Counted from the first letter of the stretch, positions 17,060 through 25,933 are shown. The stretch: DNA of 64,000 bases from Campylobacter concisus (GCF_003049705.1 NZ_PIRF01000003.1:211886-275885), one strand, 5' to 3'. Numbers and translations are program-made. The notes: generated from the sequence alone by a model not told the origin.

Positions 17060-18772
17060 ATGATAAAACAAAGATCGGTTAGGAATATAATAGATGAAAA
17101 AATAAATTTCAACGTGCCTGCATATCAAAGAGGCTATCGTTGGAATGAGCTACATGTTAAAGATCTGCTAGATGATTTGCTTGAATTTATGCAAGAAACA
17201 AATAGAGGTAAATTTTATTGTTTGCAACCGCTAGTAGTTAAGAAAATCGGTGAAAATCGATACAACGTCATAGACGGCCAGCAAAGGCTCACTACAATTT
17301 TTATCATTTTAAAATATTTAGAAAATCTTTTAAAAGAAGAAAACGGTATAGACGAAATTTATACACTCAGCTACGAAACGAGAAAAGATAGTAAAGATTT
17401 TTTACAAAATATTACTAGCAAAACGCAAGATGAGAGTAATAAAAATATGGACTATTTTTGTATGTATCAAGCTTATAAAGCGATAGAAAATTGGTTTGAA
17501 GAAAAAATAAAAGAAAAGAAAACCACTAAAAGAAAGATGCTTGAGATTTTTACAAATTCAGAGGACGAAAAGCACATCGAGTTTATATGGTACGAAGTTG
17601 AAGATAGTGAAGACGAAGTCAAGATATTCGCCAGGTTAAACAGCGGCAAAATTCCACTTACCAACGCAGAGCTTATCAAGGCATTATTTTTAAATGTTAG
17701 AAACTTCCCAAAAGGGTGTAGTGAAAATGAGATTATTACAAAACAAATAGAGATATCCAAAGAGTGGGACGAGATAGAATACACCCTGCAAGATGATGAA
17801 TTTTTTAAATTTTTGACGAAAAACGACTATCCGACCAGGATAGAACTACTTTTTGAAATTTTATCTGGAGTAAAAAACACAGAGCTAGATAGATATGCGA
17901 TATATAGGCATTTTTCAGATGTGGCAAAAGAAGGTGATTTATCTCATATATGGACCGATATAAAAAAGATATTTTTGACATTTAAATTTTGGTTTAAAGA
18001 TACTACAAATTACCACTTAGTCGGCTTTTTAGTAGCATCTAATATATCAGATATCAAGGAGATATATAGCAAGGCAAAAGATGAAACAAAAAACGATTTT
18101 AATATTTTCTTAAAGAAAAAAATAAAAGAGAAAATTAAAATAGAAGACATAGATGAGTTGGAATACGAAAAAAATAGAAAGGATATAGAAAATATACTGC
18201 TATTTTTTAATATTGCTACGATTTTAAATAACAAAAGCTCTAATATTAGATTTTCTTTTAGTGAATTTAGCACTAAAAGATGGAGTTTAGAGCACATACA
18301 TGCACAAAACGACAAAGGACTAAAAGATAAAAAGGCGCAGGATGCATGGCTTAGTAGTGTAGAAAAATATCTTGATGATAGCAAGACTGGTGACAAACAA
18401 CTTACAGAAATGATTGGATCCTTTAAAGAAGATAATAAAAGGAATGATTTTTATATACTTCAAACAGAAATTCTAAACAGATTTGGCGACAAAGAGTTGT
18501 TGGATATGCACGGAATAGAAAATTTAGCCTTACTGGCAGCGGAGAATAACAGCTCTTTATGTAACGGGCCGTTTATCGAAAAACGCGAAAAGATAATTGA
18601 GATGGATAAAAACGGCGAATTTATACCAATATGTACTAAAAATGTATTTTTAAAGTATTACACCAAGAAGATATCTGATGTATATTTTTGGAGTAAGCAA
18701 GACCAAGAGGATTATAAAGACTCGATAATAAAAACATTAGAAAAATTTTTAGGAGAGAAAAATGGAAAATAA
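17060..18772 (+). CDS. DUF262 + DUF1524 (GmrSD-like) nuclease-type protein
   Basis: The 570-residue protein has an N-terminal DUF262 domain (FNVPAYQRGYRW, then VIDGQQRLTTIF at about residues 70-81). It ends in a DUF1524 HNH-like domain (RWSLEHIHAQND at about 409-420, later GIENLALLAAENNSSLCNGPF). In GmrSD-type type IV restriction enzymes, DUF262 hydrolyses NTP and DUF1524 cuts modified DNA. The ATG is preceded by AAAGGAG. It is the first gene of a three-gene operon, overlapping the next DUF262 gene by 11 bases. It is probably a defence enzyme, and the actual target is unknown. Confidence 0.85.
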   Translation: MIKQRSVRNIIDEKINFNVPAYQRGYRWNELHVKDLLDDLLEFMQETNRGKFYCLQPLVVKKIGENRYNVIDGQQRLTTIFIILKYLENLLKEENGIDEIYTLSYETRKDSKDFLQNITSKTQDESNKNMDYFCMYQAYKAIENWFEEKIKEKKTTKRKMLEIFTNSEDEKHIEFIWYEVEDSEDEVKIFARLNSGKIPLTNAELIKALFLNVRNFPKGCSENEIITKQIEISKEWDEIEYTLQDDEFFKFLTKNDYPTRIELLFEILSGVKNTELDRYAIYRHFSDVAKEGDLSHIWTDIKKIFLTFKFWFKDTTNYHLVGFLVASNISDIKEIYSKAKDETKNDFNIFLKKKIKEKIKIEDIDELEYEKNRKDIENILLFFNIATILNNKSSNIRFSFSEFSTKRWSLEHIHAQNDKGLKDKKAQDAWLSSVEKYLDDSKTGDKQLTEMIGSFKEDNKRNDFYILQTEILNRFGDKELLDMHGIENLALLAAENNSSLCNGPFIEKREKIIEMDKNGEFIPICTKNVFLKYYTKKISDVYFWSKQDQEDYKDSIIKTLEKFLGEKNGK

Positions 18773-20843
18773 TATAAGTAATTTAAAAAATATCCTAATT
18801 GACAGGAAGTTAAAAATTTCAATACCCATAATTCAAAGAGATTACGCGCAAGGTAGAAAAGATGCGGTCAGTATAAGAAATAAATTTTTAGATGAAATTT
18901 TTAATAGATTAGATAATGACGAAAATTTATTTTTGGATTTTGTTTATGGCAACATAGATGACGATAAATTTATACCAATCGATGGACAGCAGCGTCTCAC
19001 TACTCTTTTTTTGCTGCACTTATACTTTGCAAAAAAAGAAAAAAAAGATTGTGAGTATTTAAGGGGTTTTACATACGAAACCAGAAGTAGCTCTAGAGAA
19101 TTTTGTGAAAGATTGGTAGATTCGAATATCGATTTTAACAAAGAGGAAATATCTCCGGATATAAAAAATAGTAGTTGGTTTATGCCGTTTTGGGAGAATG
19201 ATCCGACCGTAAAATCTATGCTTGTAATGCTAGACGCGATACATGATAAATTTAAAAATTCCATATTTTACGACAGACTAGAAAATATAAAATTTAGTTT
19301 TCTTGAGCTTAAAGAGTTTGGATTAACAGATGATCTGTATATAAAAATGAATGCTAGAGGAAAGCCGCTAAGTGAATTTGAAAATTTTAAAGCGGAATTT
19401 GAGAAAGAGCTATCTCAAGAGATAAAATCAAAGCTAGATAATGATTGGCTTGATTTGTTTTGGGGATTAAAGGATAGTGATAAAGAAGATATAGATTTGA
19501 GTGGCGTTGATAAACGATATATGGCATTTTTTAAAGGAGTAGCTTCAAATTTTACTATTCTTAATATAAAAGATACAAAAGAGGCAAAAGATTTTGATTT
19601 AGATGAGTTTGATACACTAGATGCATTAGAGTTTTTTAGCAGTAATAAAAATAGTGTAAACAATGTAATAAAAATTTTAGATGAGTTGCGTGAAGTTTCA
19701 AATTATGAGCTTATTAAAAATTTTACTGATACTAGCAAAGATGTTACCTATGAAACAAGGGTTAAGTTTTTTGCACTATCTATGTTTTTGATAAATTTTG
19801 GAGCCCAAAAGCTTAGCGGAGATTTTTATAAAGAGTATGAAAGGATAACTTCAAATGTAGCAAGAGATTTTAATATAGATAGCATTTCAAATCTAAAACA
19901 GACTTTTGAGTTTATAAATGAAATTTGTGAAAAATGCAAGAGTGAGAATATTTTTGATCTATTGGTTGATTTTCAGAACGAGCAGCCAGGAAGCTTTAAA
20001 GTAATCAATTTTTACAGGTGGCAAGAGAAAAAGAAATTAGAGCTTATGCAAAGTGATCCAAGATGGATTGATGCTATCAATAAAGGCGAAAAGCACTGGT
20101 ATCTTGGCTCAAATTTAACGTTCCTTATTGATTTTGCAGAAAATGATGTAGAAAAATTTAAAGAGTATTATAAGAAATTTGATGAGATTTTTAAAGAGGA
20201 TAGGGAAAACTTCTTGTTTCAAAGGGCGCTATTAACGAAGGGTGATTATTTGCCTGAGCGCGGTAATAGCAGCTACTTTACATTTTGTAATTTTAACAAT
20301 AACTCTCGTAATAAAGACGACAACTGGCGAGATGTATTTTATGATAAAGAAAAAAGTAAATTTCTGAAAAATTTACTGGATGATGATAGAAGTTTGCAAG
20401 ATATTATAGAGGAGTTTGACGATAAAAAAAATTGGAGATATTATTTTATAAAATATCCTGAAATTTTAAAAGAGTGCAGTAATTTTTGGATATTAGTAGA
20501 TTATTACATGATTAGAGTTTTAACAGGAGTATTTACAAATAGTTATCACGTAGAGTATTACACTTTCGCTTTATTTATAACTCTACAAAGGCGATTCCCA
20601 AATTTACCCGATGAAAAATTAGGTTACGAATGGGCAAAGTCTTATGGTGAAAATCCACATATTTCTATAGGTGGTACAAATATTAGCTTTATCAAAAATG
20701 ACGATGGAAAATATTTCTGGATGATAAACGAGGAACGAATAGGAGAGGCATTTGATCCAAATTTACCAGAGCAGGATCCACTGCAAACCATAACAGATAA
20801 AGCATGCGAAATCGCAAAAAGTATAGACAATGGCAATATCTAA
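18762..20843 (+). CDS. second DUF262 protein
   Basis: The 693-residue protein has a DUF262 start (ISIPIIQRDYAQGRK, then PIDGQQRLTTLFLLHLY at about residues 72-88) and later MNARGKPLSEFENFKAEFEK, typical of this group. The long C-terminal half is Trp- and Asp-rich (KGEKHWYLGSNLTFLIDF) and lacks an obvious DUF1524 HNH motif. It overlaps the preceding DUF262-DUF1524 gene by 11 bases and the following DUF2779 gene by 14, so the three are translationally coupled. Paired DUF262 genes occur in defence islands. The division of labour between the two is unknown. Confidence 0.85.
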   Translation: MENNISNLKNILIDRKLKISIPIIQRDYAQGRKDAVSIRNKFLDEIFNRLDNDENLFLDFVYGNIDDDKFIPIDGQQRLTTLFLLHLYFAKKEKKDCEYLRGFTYETRSSSREFCERLVDSNIDFNKEEISPDIKNSSWFMPFWENDPTVKSMLVMLDAIHDKFKNSIFYDRLENIKFSFLELKEFGLTDDLYIKMNARGKPLSEFENFKAEFEKELSQEIKSKLDNDWLDLFWGLKDSDKEDIDLSGVDKRYMAFFKGVASNFTILNIKDTKEAKDFDLDEFDTLDALEFFSSNKNSVNNVIKILDELREVSNYELIKNFTDTSKDVTYETRVKFFALSMFLINFGAQKLSGDFYKEYERITSNVARDFNIDSISNLKQTFEFINEICEKCKSENIFDLLVDFQNEQPGSFKVINFYRWQEKKKLELMQSDPRWIDAINKGEKHWYLGSNLTFLIDFAENDVEKFKEYYKKFDEIFKEDRENFLFQRALLTKGDYLPERGNSSYFTFCNFNNNSRNKDDNWRDVFYDKEKSKFLKNLLDDDRSLQDIIEEFDDKKNWRYYFIKYPEILKECSNFWILVDYYMIRVLTGVFTNSYHVEYYTFALFITLQRRFPNLPDEKLGYEWAKSYGENPHISIGGTNISFIKNDDGKYFWMINEERIGEAFDPNLPEQDPLQTITDKACEIAKSIDNGNI

Positions 20844-22308
20844 ATCCCTCTACATTCGTGGTCTTCAGTGTGAAAAGAGCTTGTGGCTAAAAAAGAAAAA
20901 ACCCGAAGTCTTGCAAGCTCCGGATGACGGCGCGCAAGCGGTATTTGACACCGGTACATCGGTAGGCGAGCTGGCCTGCGAGCTATTTAGCGGCGGCGAG
21001 AGGATAGAGTATACCGGCGATTTTAGCTCGCAAATAGCAAAAACAAAAGAGCTTATCGAGAGCGGCGTAAAAGTCATATACGAGGCCACCTTTTGCTTTG
21101 ATGGCATCCTTGTGATGGTTGATATCCTTTGCGTTGGCGATTATGGGCTCGTCATCAACGAAGTAAAAAGCAGTACCTCCGTCAAAGAAGTCTACATCGA
21201 CGACTCAGCCATCCAGTACTACGTCATTAGCTCGCTTGGCTACAAGGTGAGCGCTGTAAATATCATCCACATAGATAACAGCTACGTAAGAGGCGAGAAG
21301 CTCGAGCTTGAGAAGTTTTTCCATATCGAAGATGTAACCGAGCAAGTAAAGCAAAAACAAGCGGACATCCCTCAAATTTTAAGTAAATTTGATGAAATTC
21401 TCAGCAAAAATATTGAACCGGACATTGACATCGGCCCTCATTGCTCAAACCCTTACGCTTGCGACGCCTGGGAGTACTGTTGGCACGAGCAGCGAAGCAT
21501 ACCGGAGTATAGCGTCTTTGACATATCTCGTCTAAGAAGCGATAAGAAATTTGAGCTTTATAAAAGTGGCATAGTTAAATTTGAAGACATAAAAGAGCTA
21601 GATAAATTTAACGCCTCTCAGCAGATACAAATTCGCTCCGAGCTATCCAAGGAGCAAGTCATAGACAAAGGCGCCATTAAAGAATTTCTAGATACGCTTA
21701 GCTATCCGCTATATCACCTTGACTTTGAGACATTTCAGCAGGCGGTACCCAAGTTTATAGGGCTTAGACCATACGAACAGATACCTTTTCAGTTTTCTAT
21801 CCATAAAGATGACGGCAATGGAAATTTAGAGCATTTTGAGTTTTTGGCCGAGGTCGGAGCCGATCCCAGATACGAGCTGGCGCTAAATTTGATCAAATTT
21901 ATCCCGCAGGATACCTGTGTGCTGGCTTATAATATGAGTTTTGAAAAAGGAGTGATAAGACGCCTGGCCGAAATTTATCCGCAAATCTCAAACGAGCTTA
22001 TGGCTATTCATGACAATATAAAAGACCTCATGGCGCCGTTTGCTAGCAAAAGCTACTACCACCCAAAAATGCAAGGTAGCTACTCGATAAAGTACGTCTT
22101 GCCGGCGCTCGTGCCTGAATTTGAATCGGCATACAAGGATCTAAATTTGATCCATCACGGAGGCGAAGCTATGCAGGCATATGCTGCTATGGCCAGTATG
22201 AACGAAACGCAGTGCGATGCCTATAAAAAGGCGCTTTTGGAATACTGCAAGCTAGATACCCTAGCTATGGTTAAAGTTTTAGAAAAATTGTGTGAAGTGG
22301 CAAAATAG
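20830..22308 (+). CDS. DUF2779 protein: Cas4-like nuclease fused to DEDD-type exonuclease
   Basis: This is a 492-residue protein. The N-terminal part is Cas4-like: RGLQCEKSLWL, then VMVDILCVGDYGLVINEVKS (PD-(D/E)XK core with D and ExK, about residues 95-114), and a Cys cluster CSNPYACDAWEYCW for an iron-sulphur site. The C-terminal part is an exonuclease-like domain with YHLDFETF (about 296-303), LAYNMSFEKGVI and LEYCKLDTLAMVKV. That is the DEDD set. GC content is visibly higher than in the two genes before it, which hints at a different recent origin. It is the third gene of the coupled operon. It is likely a DNA or RNA processing nuclease, and its link to DUF262 defence is inference. Confidence 0.82.
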   Translation: MAISKSLYIRGLQCEKSLWLKKKKPEVLQAPDDGAQAVFDTGTSVGELACELFSGGERIEYTGDFSSQIAKTKELIESGVKVIYEATFCFDGILVMVDILCVGDYGLVINEVKSSTSVKEVYIDDSAIQYYVISSLGYKVSAVNIIHIDNSYVRGEKLELEKFFHIEDVTEQVKQKQADIPQILSKFDEILSKNIEPDIDIGPHCSNPYACDAWEYCWHEQRSIPEYSVFDISRLRSDKKFELYKSGIVKFEDIKELDKFNASQQIQIRSELSKEQVIDKGAIKEFLDTLSYPLYHLDFETFQQAVPKFIGLRPYEQIPFQFSIHKDDGNGNLEHFEFLAEVGADPRYELALNLIKFIPQDTCVLAYNMSFEKGVIRRLAEIYPQISNELMAIHDNIKDLMAPFASKSYYHPKMQGSYSIKYVLPALVPEFESAYKDLNLIHHGGEAMQAYAAMASMNETQCDAYKKALLEYCKLDTLAMVKVLEKLCEVAK

Positions 22309-22339
22309 ACAAAAAAGTGTCTGTTTTGCCGGTTATAAT
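22299..22339 (+). promoter_or_regulatory. operator-like palindrome and promoter before the nuclease gene
   Basis: A long inverted repeat, GGCAAAATAGACA / TGTCTGTTTTGCC (22299-22311 and 22318-22330), overlaps the stop of the DUF2779 gene. At its core is AGACA-N6-TGTCT, and TATAAT follows at 22334-22339. That leaves 12 bases between TGTC and the -10 box, the spacing seen at the other sites. It may also act as a terminator, but it has no T run. Confidence 0.6.
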
Positions 22340-22364
22340 GCTTTAAAAATTTAAAGGAGGAAGT

Positions 22365-22493
22365 ATGGATATAGAAAAATTTGAATCTATGCTAAAGCAA
22401 ATCAAAATCCTAAATGATAAGCTAGAGATCAAGAAACTACGCGGTAATAACGATTAAATTTGTTTTTAGCACTTCTTGATATAAACCGACGAG
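22365..22493 (+). pseudogene. out-of-frame N-terminal piece of the following nuclease gene
   Basis: The ATG at 22365, with a strong AAAGGAGG, opens 30 codons (MDIEKFESMLKQIKILNDKL) ending TAA at 22457. In a neighbouring frame the DNA then reads LNLFLALLDINR up to about 22488, and the long frame resumes as EVRLHSRFIYSLL. Two opposite frameshifts about 35 bases apart would explain this. The real start of the nuclease gene is then 22365. This could be true mutation or a sequencing error. Confidence 0.6.
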
Positions 22494-23573
22494 GTGCGAC
22501 TACACTCACGCTTTATTTACTCGCTACTTGATCCAAATTCGTCACATTATCAAAAAGAGTTATTTTTAGAGCTTTTTATAAAGGCGTGCGGGCTAGAGAA
22601 TTTTGGACTAGATCCGCAAAGCGCAAAAGTCTATAAAGAATACGAAAACATAGATATCTATATAACTAACGGCGCGAAGCATATTATTTTAGAAAATAAA
22701 ATAAATGCCGGCGATCAAGAGGCTCAGATCAAAAGATATATAAAAACCGTACAAAAAGAAAACGACGGCGAAGCTGAAATTTATGTACTATTTTTATCGC
22801 TGCAGGGACACGAGCCTAGCGACTATAGTTTAAGCGGGCTAAAAATCGAAGGCGGCAAAATTTTAGAAAAAAACGGTAATGAAGTGGCTAAATTTAAGGT
22901 GGTTTCATACGACAAAGAGATAATGGCGTGGCTTGGCTTATGTCTTGATGAGGCTGGAAATTTGGCAAACTTAGCTGCCGTGATATCGCAATACAAAAAC
23001 GTAATCGAAAAAATTTATGGAAAATATAAAGGAGTACAGATGGACGAAAGAAAAATAATCGAAATAATACTTAAAAACTATGACGTAGTTGATGAAATAA
23101 GAAATAAATACTTTGATATGGCCAATGCAAATAGACTTAACGAATTTATGTCAAATGTAAAAACTGAGCTTGAAAAAAGATTATCACAAGAATGGTGCGT
23201 AGAAATAGAAGAGGCTGATCCTAGTAGATATTTTACGCCTATATATATTTTTAAAAGAAGTTGGGATAATGGCTATTTATTGGCATTAGTTTTAGAATTT
23301 GATAGTAAAAATTTTTTATATCCATATATCGGACTTGCTTATGATACAGATAGAATAAATAAGGCATACGTTGATAGTATACAAATTAAAATTTCTAGCG
23401 AATGGAATATAGGTACAAGATTTGCTAGATGGAAGTGGCTAAAAAAAGATCAGTTTTTGAGAGAGATAATTTTTTATAAATATAGCGAAGCCGAACTAGT
23501 GGATGAACTAATAAAAATGAAAGATGAGCTAGAGCCATTAGCTGATGAAATCATTAAGTTAGCTGTGGTATAG
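22494..23573 (+). CDS. PD-(D/E)XK-type nuclease family protein (start disrupted)
   Basis: The frame starts with GTG at 22494 and encodes 359 residues: RLHSRFIYSLLDPNSSHYQ, then the nuclease-like core IDIYITNGAKHIILENKIN (D...E-x-K) and YVLFLSLQGHEPSDYSL. This matches the PD-(D/E)XK-type family seen beside restriction and defence genes. The C-terminal half (from about 180) is a separate domain with a conserved-looking WKWLKKDQFLREIIFY. The GTG has no ribosome site. The family start and a strong ribosome site lie at 22365, out of frame, so the gene may be inactive or misread. Confidence 0.7.
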   Translation: MRLHSRFIYSLLDPNSSHYQKELFLELFIKACGLENFGLDPQSAKVYKEYENIDIYITNGAKHIILENKINAGDQEAQIKRYIKTVQKENDGEAEIYVLFLSLQGHEPSDYSLSGLKIEGGKILEKNGNEVAKFKVVSYDKEIMAWLGLCLDEAGNLANLAAVISQYKNVIEKIYGKYKGVQMDERKIIEIILKNYDVVDEIRNKYFDMANANRLNEFMSNVKTELEKRLSQEWCVEIEEADPSRYFTPIYIFKRSWDNGYLLALVLEFDSKNFLYPYIGLAYDTDRINKAYVDSIQIKISSEWNIGTRFARWKWLKKDQFLREIIFYKYSEAELVDELIKMKDELEPLADEIIKLAVV

Positions 23574-23606
23574 GTCAAACAGTTATTTTTGGATAGATAG
23601 GTCGCC

Positions 23607-23643
23607 TCAATCGCTAATGCCAATTTAAAGAGTTGGCGATTGA
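23607..23643. terminator. hairpin after the nuclease gene
   Basis: TCAATCGCTAA (23607-23617) pairs with TTGGCGATTGA (23633-23643) with one G-T pair. The outer GGTC/GACC can extend it. There is no clear T run, so it is a weak terminator or an mRNA-stabilising hairpin. Confidence 0.45.
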
Positions 23644-23705
23644 TTGACCGATCTTAACTTTATCTATTTCTAAACTATGACAAAAGCTGTTATATAGATA
23701 TTTAT

Positions 23706-23737
23706 AGACAAATTTTGTCCATATTTTTATTTATAAT
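23706..23737 (+). promoter_or_regulatory. operator-like palindrome and promoter
   Basis: AGACA-AATTT-TGTCC occupies 23706-23720 and TATAAT 23732-23737. TGTC (23716-23719) is 12 bases from the -10 box. The gene at 23756 follows with an AGGAG site. Confidence 0.65.
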
Positions 23738-23755
23738 AAAAATATAGGAGCAAAA

Positions 23756-24076
23756 ATGAGCGAACAAGAACTTTGGCAAGAGTATGATGAATTTTCTTTT
23801 TTGGCGCAGGCTAAATCAAGCTATGATTACGTAAATAACGCAAATTTTACTAAATATAGCAACACAGAGACGTCAAAAGATTTTTACAGGCAAGCCGTTA
23901 AGGCATTAAGTAGCCCTTATGATGTCGTTATTGAAGCTAAATTTATACTGCAAAATCTAAAAAACGATTTTGGCTGTGACGCCGAATTTATAAAAGAGAT
24001 ATGCTCTCAAATCTTAAATACAGAAATGACGCCATACGAGTATCAAGAGGTGGCTAAAATTATAGAAAACTTATAG
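23756..24076 (+). CDS. small hypothetical protein of the palindrome regulon
   Basis: The 106-residue, acidic, helical protein (starts MSEQELWQEYDEFSFLAQAK) has a single Cys pair region (DFGCDAEFIKEICSQIL). I do not recognise the family. It has its own GGACA-type promoter. It converges with the metallophosphoesterase gene, and the two overlap by six bases. Confidence 0.65.
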   Translation: MSEQELWQEYDEFSFLAQAKSSYDYVNNANFTKYSNTETSKDFYRQAVKALSSPYDVVIEAKFILQNLKNDFGCDAEFIKEICSQILNTEMTPYEYQEVAKIIENL

Positions 24077-24646
24077 CTCTATCACTTGATAAAATGGCTC
24101 TTTTGCACCGCTACTTGCTGAGTTGTAAATTTTAACTCCGTTTAAAATTTCTATGTGAGATTTTGGCTCATGGATATGCCCACAAAGGATGATCTTTGCT
24201 TTTAAAAGATTATTTTTAATAAGCCTTGCAAGCTCTATATCTCCGTGATCCTTATCATTTTTACTGATGCTCGTACTTGTCTTTGCTGGGGGAACGTAGG
24301 TCAGTAAGATATCACACTCCGCAAATTCAAGCAGATCATCACATAAGTAAGGCACGCAGCCAAATTTAACACCATTGATAGTTTTTATGGTGCCATCAGG
24401 GTATATGTCATTTATAGAATTTAGCCAAGATGCTGGTGCATCGTGGTTGCCAGAGCAAACAAACACTAATTTTTTAAAGCTTTTTAGCCACAAGGTAGTT
24501 TGTTCTTTTTCTTGCGTATTATCTTTGTTTAGAAAATCTCCACTAAAACAAAAAATATCAAATTCATCTTGATGTGCCAAAATATAGTCAAAATAGCTAG
24601 TATTAAAGTGCAGATCGCTAGCGTGAAAAAGTTTTAGATTATTCAT
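24071..24646 (-). CDS. metallophosphoesterase (calcineurin-like)
   Basis: The 191-residue protein has the full motif set: LFHASDLHFN (D-x-H), CFSGDFLN (GD), VCSGNHDAP (GNHD) and ILCGHIHEPKSH (GH-x-H). It would hydrolyse phosphodiester or phosphomonoester bonds with two metal ions. There is no signal peptide, so it acts in the cytoplasm. It overlaps the upstream FtsZ-like gene by eight bases and so is in the same operon. The substrate cannot be told from sequence. YfcE/MJ0936-like phosphodiesterases are the nearest style. Confidence 0.85.
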   Translation of the reverse strand: MNNLKLFHASDLHFNTSYFDYILAHQDEFDIFCFSGDFLNKDNTQEKEQTTLWLKSFKKLVFVCSGNHDAPASWLNSINDIYPDGTIKTINGVKFGCVPYLCDDLLEFAECDILLTYVPPAKTSTSISKNDKDHGDIELARLIKNNLLKAKIILCGHIHEPKSHIEILNGVKIYNSASSGAKEPFYQVIEL

Positions 24647-24956
24647 TTATACCGGTTGCCAATATTCTAAATCTAACTGTATCCATATCTAGATTGTTAT
24701 CTGTGCTAGTCATAAATATAAAATCTAGCTCAAGCTCAAAAAGTTTACTAGTAATTTCTTCAATGCTGGCAAATGATAAATTCTCATTCATCTCAACATG
24801 CATAAATATTGCGTTAGCTTTTGAAATCACGCTTTTTAATCTTTGATTTATTGTGTTGCTAAGTTTAGATATTTTAAAAGTCCCGACAAAGCCATCTATC
24901 TTACCATCATAAGACATTATTTTCATTATATCGTGCAAGTCTATAATAACGCCCAT
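24639..24956 (-). CDS. short protein resembling the FtsZ C-terminal domain
   Basis: The 105-residue protein contains ANAIFMHVEMNENLSFASIE, then LDFIFMTSTDNNLDMDTVRF and RILATGI. The order of hydrophobic strands and the final ATGI match the C-terminal domain of FtsZ (the part that ends in VTVVATGI in E. coli). The GTPase domain is absent. It is co-transcribed with a metallophosphoesterase and has the GGACA-type operator upstream. A role in interfering with, or sensing, cell division or tubulin-like proteins is speculation. Confidence 0.5.
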   Translation of the reverse strand: MGVIIDLHDIMKIMSYDGKIDGFVGTFKISKLSNTINQRLKSVISKANAIFMHVEMNENLSFASIEEITSKLFELELDFIFMTSTDNNLDMDTVRFRILATGINE

Positions 24957-24981
24957 CGTTGCTCCTTTAAAAATTTTAGAT

Positions 24982-25013
24982 ATTTTAGCCTAGAATTTGG
25001 ACGTATCTTGTCT
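24982..25013 (-). promoter_or_regulatory. operator-like palindrome and promoter (minus strand)
   Basis: On the minus strand AGACA-AGATA-CGTCC (25013-24999) is followed after 12 bases by TAAAAT (24987-24982). It drives the FtsZ-like/metallophosphoesterase pair and ends three bases from the WYL gene's stop. Confidence 0.6.
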
Positions 25014-25015
25014 TG

Positions 25016-25933
25016 TTAAATATCTATTTCCTTAAAATAACTTCCTACTTCATCTCTTATTTTATTAGCTAGCTCTTTTGGCTCAAGCACCTTGATAAAT
25101 GGCAGGTAGTAGTATATGAGCGGTTTTATCTCCATTATGTGCGTAAATTCTATCTCTATCTCGACTGAGCCGTCGCTATCTTGACCGGTTATGCGTTGCT
25201 TTGCGTGCGGCTTTCGCTCGAAGTATTTTGCCACTTCTGGCGCTAGCAGTAGCCTTGCCGTTTTTGGTGCTTCTAAATTTGCCCATGCCGAGTTCATCGC
25301 TTTTATACGCTCATCTAGCTCACTACTTAGTTCAAATTTATCCCCGCTATGCTTTATATCTTTTATGCTTTTTAGGTGAAATTTTTTAAATTTATTACCC
25401 TTTTTGCTATCAAGCAAGAGAAGATACCAAAATCCCTCAAAAAGTGCCAGCTTTAGAGGTTTTACAAGAAACTCAAAGCCGTTATACGTGCATGTTATCT
25501 CCGCTTTTTCTCTTATAGCATCCTCAAGCGCTTGAAAATTTACAAGATCCTCCTCGCTTAGCTTTTCGTTGTTTATGTTTGTAAGTATCGGGTGGTTTAA
25601 CTGCTGAGAAATTTGCTCTAAAAGCACGTGGGCCTTGCTGTAAAAATTTGATCCCATGTTTTTTGCCACGTTATCAAGGATATTTAGCACCACTCTATCA
25701 TCGCCGTCTAGTCCGTCGCTAGCGTCCTCGTCATTTAGGCTCCAGTAGTGCCCCTTTTTGACGGCGCCATACTCTCTTAATGTGTCATAAAGGTCGCGCT
25801 GGATAGTCTTTGAGGTCACTCCAAGCATGGCTGTTAGCTCTTTTATCGTGTGCGGCCTCTCTCTTAGCTTTAAGGCTATTAAATTTATGCGTTCAAATTT
25901 GCTGTTTTCTTGTTTTGTTATGATGGGTTTCAT
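25016..25933 (-). CDS. WYL-domain transcriptional regulator
   Basis: The protein has about 305 residues. An N-terminal winged helix (ERPHTIKELTAMLGVTSKTI, then QRDLYDTL) is followed by a WYL domain (FEFLVKPLKLALFEGFWYLL with the WYL core) and a C-terminal WCX-like part. WYL regulators such as BrxR and CapW bind palindromic operators and control defence genes. The ATG at 25933 has a perfect AGGAGG five bases upstream. The longer frame to 25993 lacks this. It lies downstream of the SIR2 gene in one operon, whose promoter carries the same palindrome found before other cargo genes, so autoregulation is likely. Confidence 0.88.
   Translation of the reverse strand: MKPIITKQENSKFERINLIALKLRERPHTIKELTAMLGVTSKTIQRDLYDTLREYGAVKKGHYWSLNDEDASDGLDGDDRVVLNILDNVAKNMGSNFYSKAHVLLEQISQQLNHPILTNINNEKLSEEDLVNFQALEDAIREKAEITCTYNGFEFLVKPLKLALFEGFWYLLLLDSKKGNKFKKFHLKSIKDIKHSGDKFELSSELDERIKAMNSAWANLEAPKTARLLLAPEVAKYFERKPHAKQRITGQDSDGSVEIEIEFTHIMEIKPLIYYYLPFIKVLEPKELANKIRDEVGSYFKEIDI

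Noticed and set aside
17473..20836. Long antisense frames opposite the DUF262 genes
   Set aside because: They mirror AT-rich coding DNA, have Ser/Phe/Leu-rich nonsense composition and no ribosome sites.
22299..22330. Hairpin read only as a terminator of the DUF2779 gene
   Set aside because: No T run follows, a TATAAT starts four bases later, and its core and spacing match the other operator sites.
23705..23710. TAGACA as an ordinary -35 box (TTGACA-like)
   Set aside because: The distance to the -10 box would be 21-22 bases, too long, and the second half of the palindrome is conserved at a fixed distance. Campylobacter promoters also lack a conserved -35 box.
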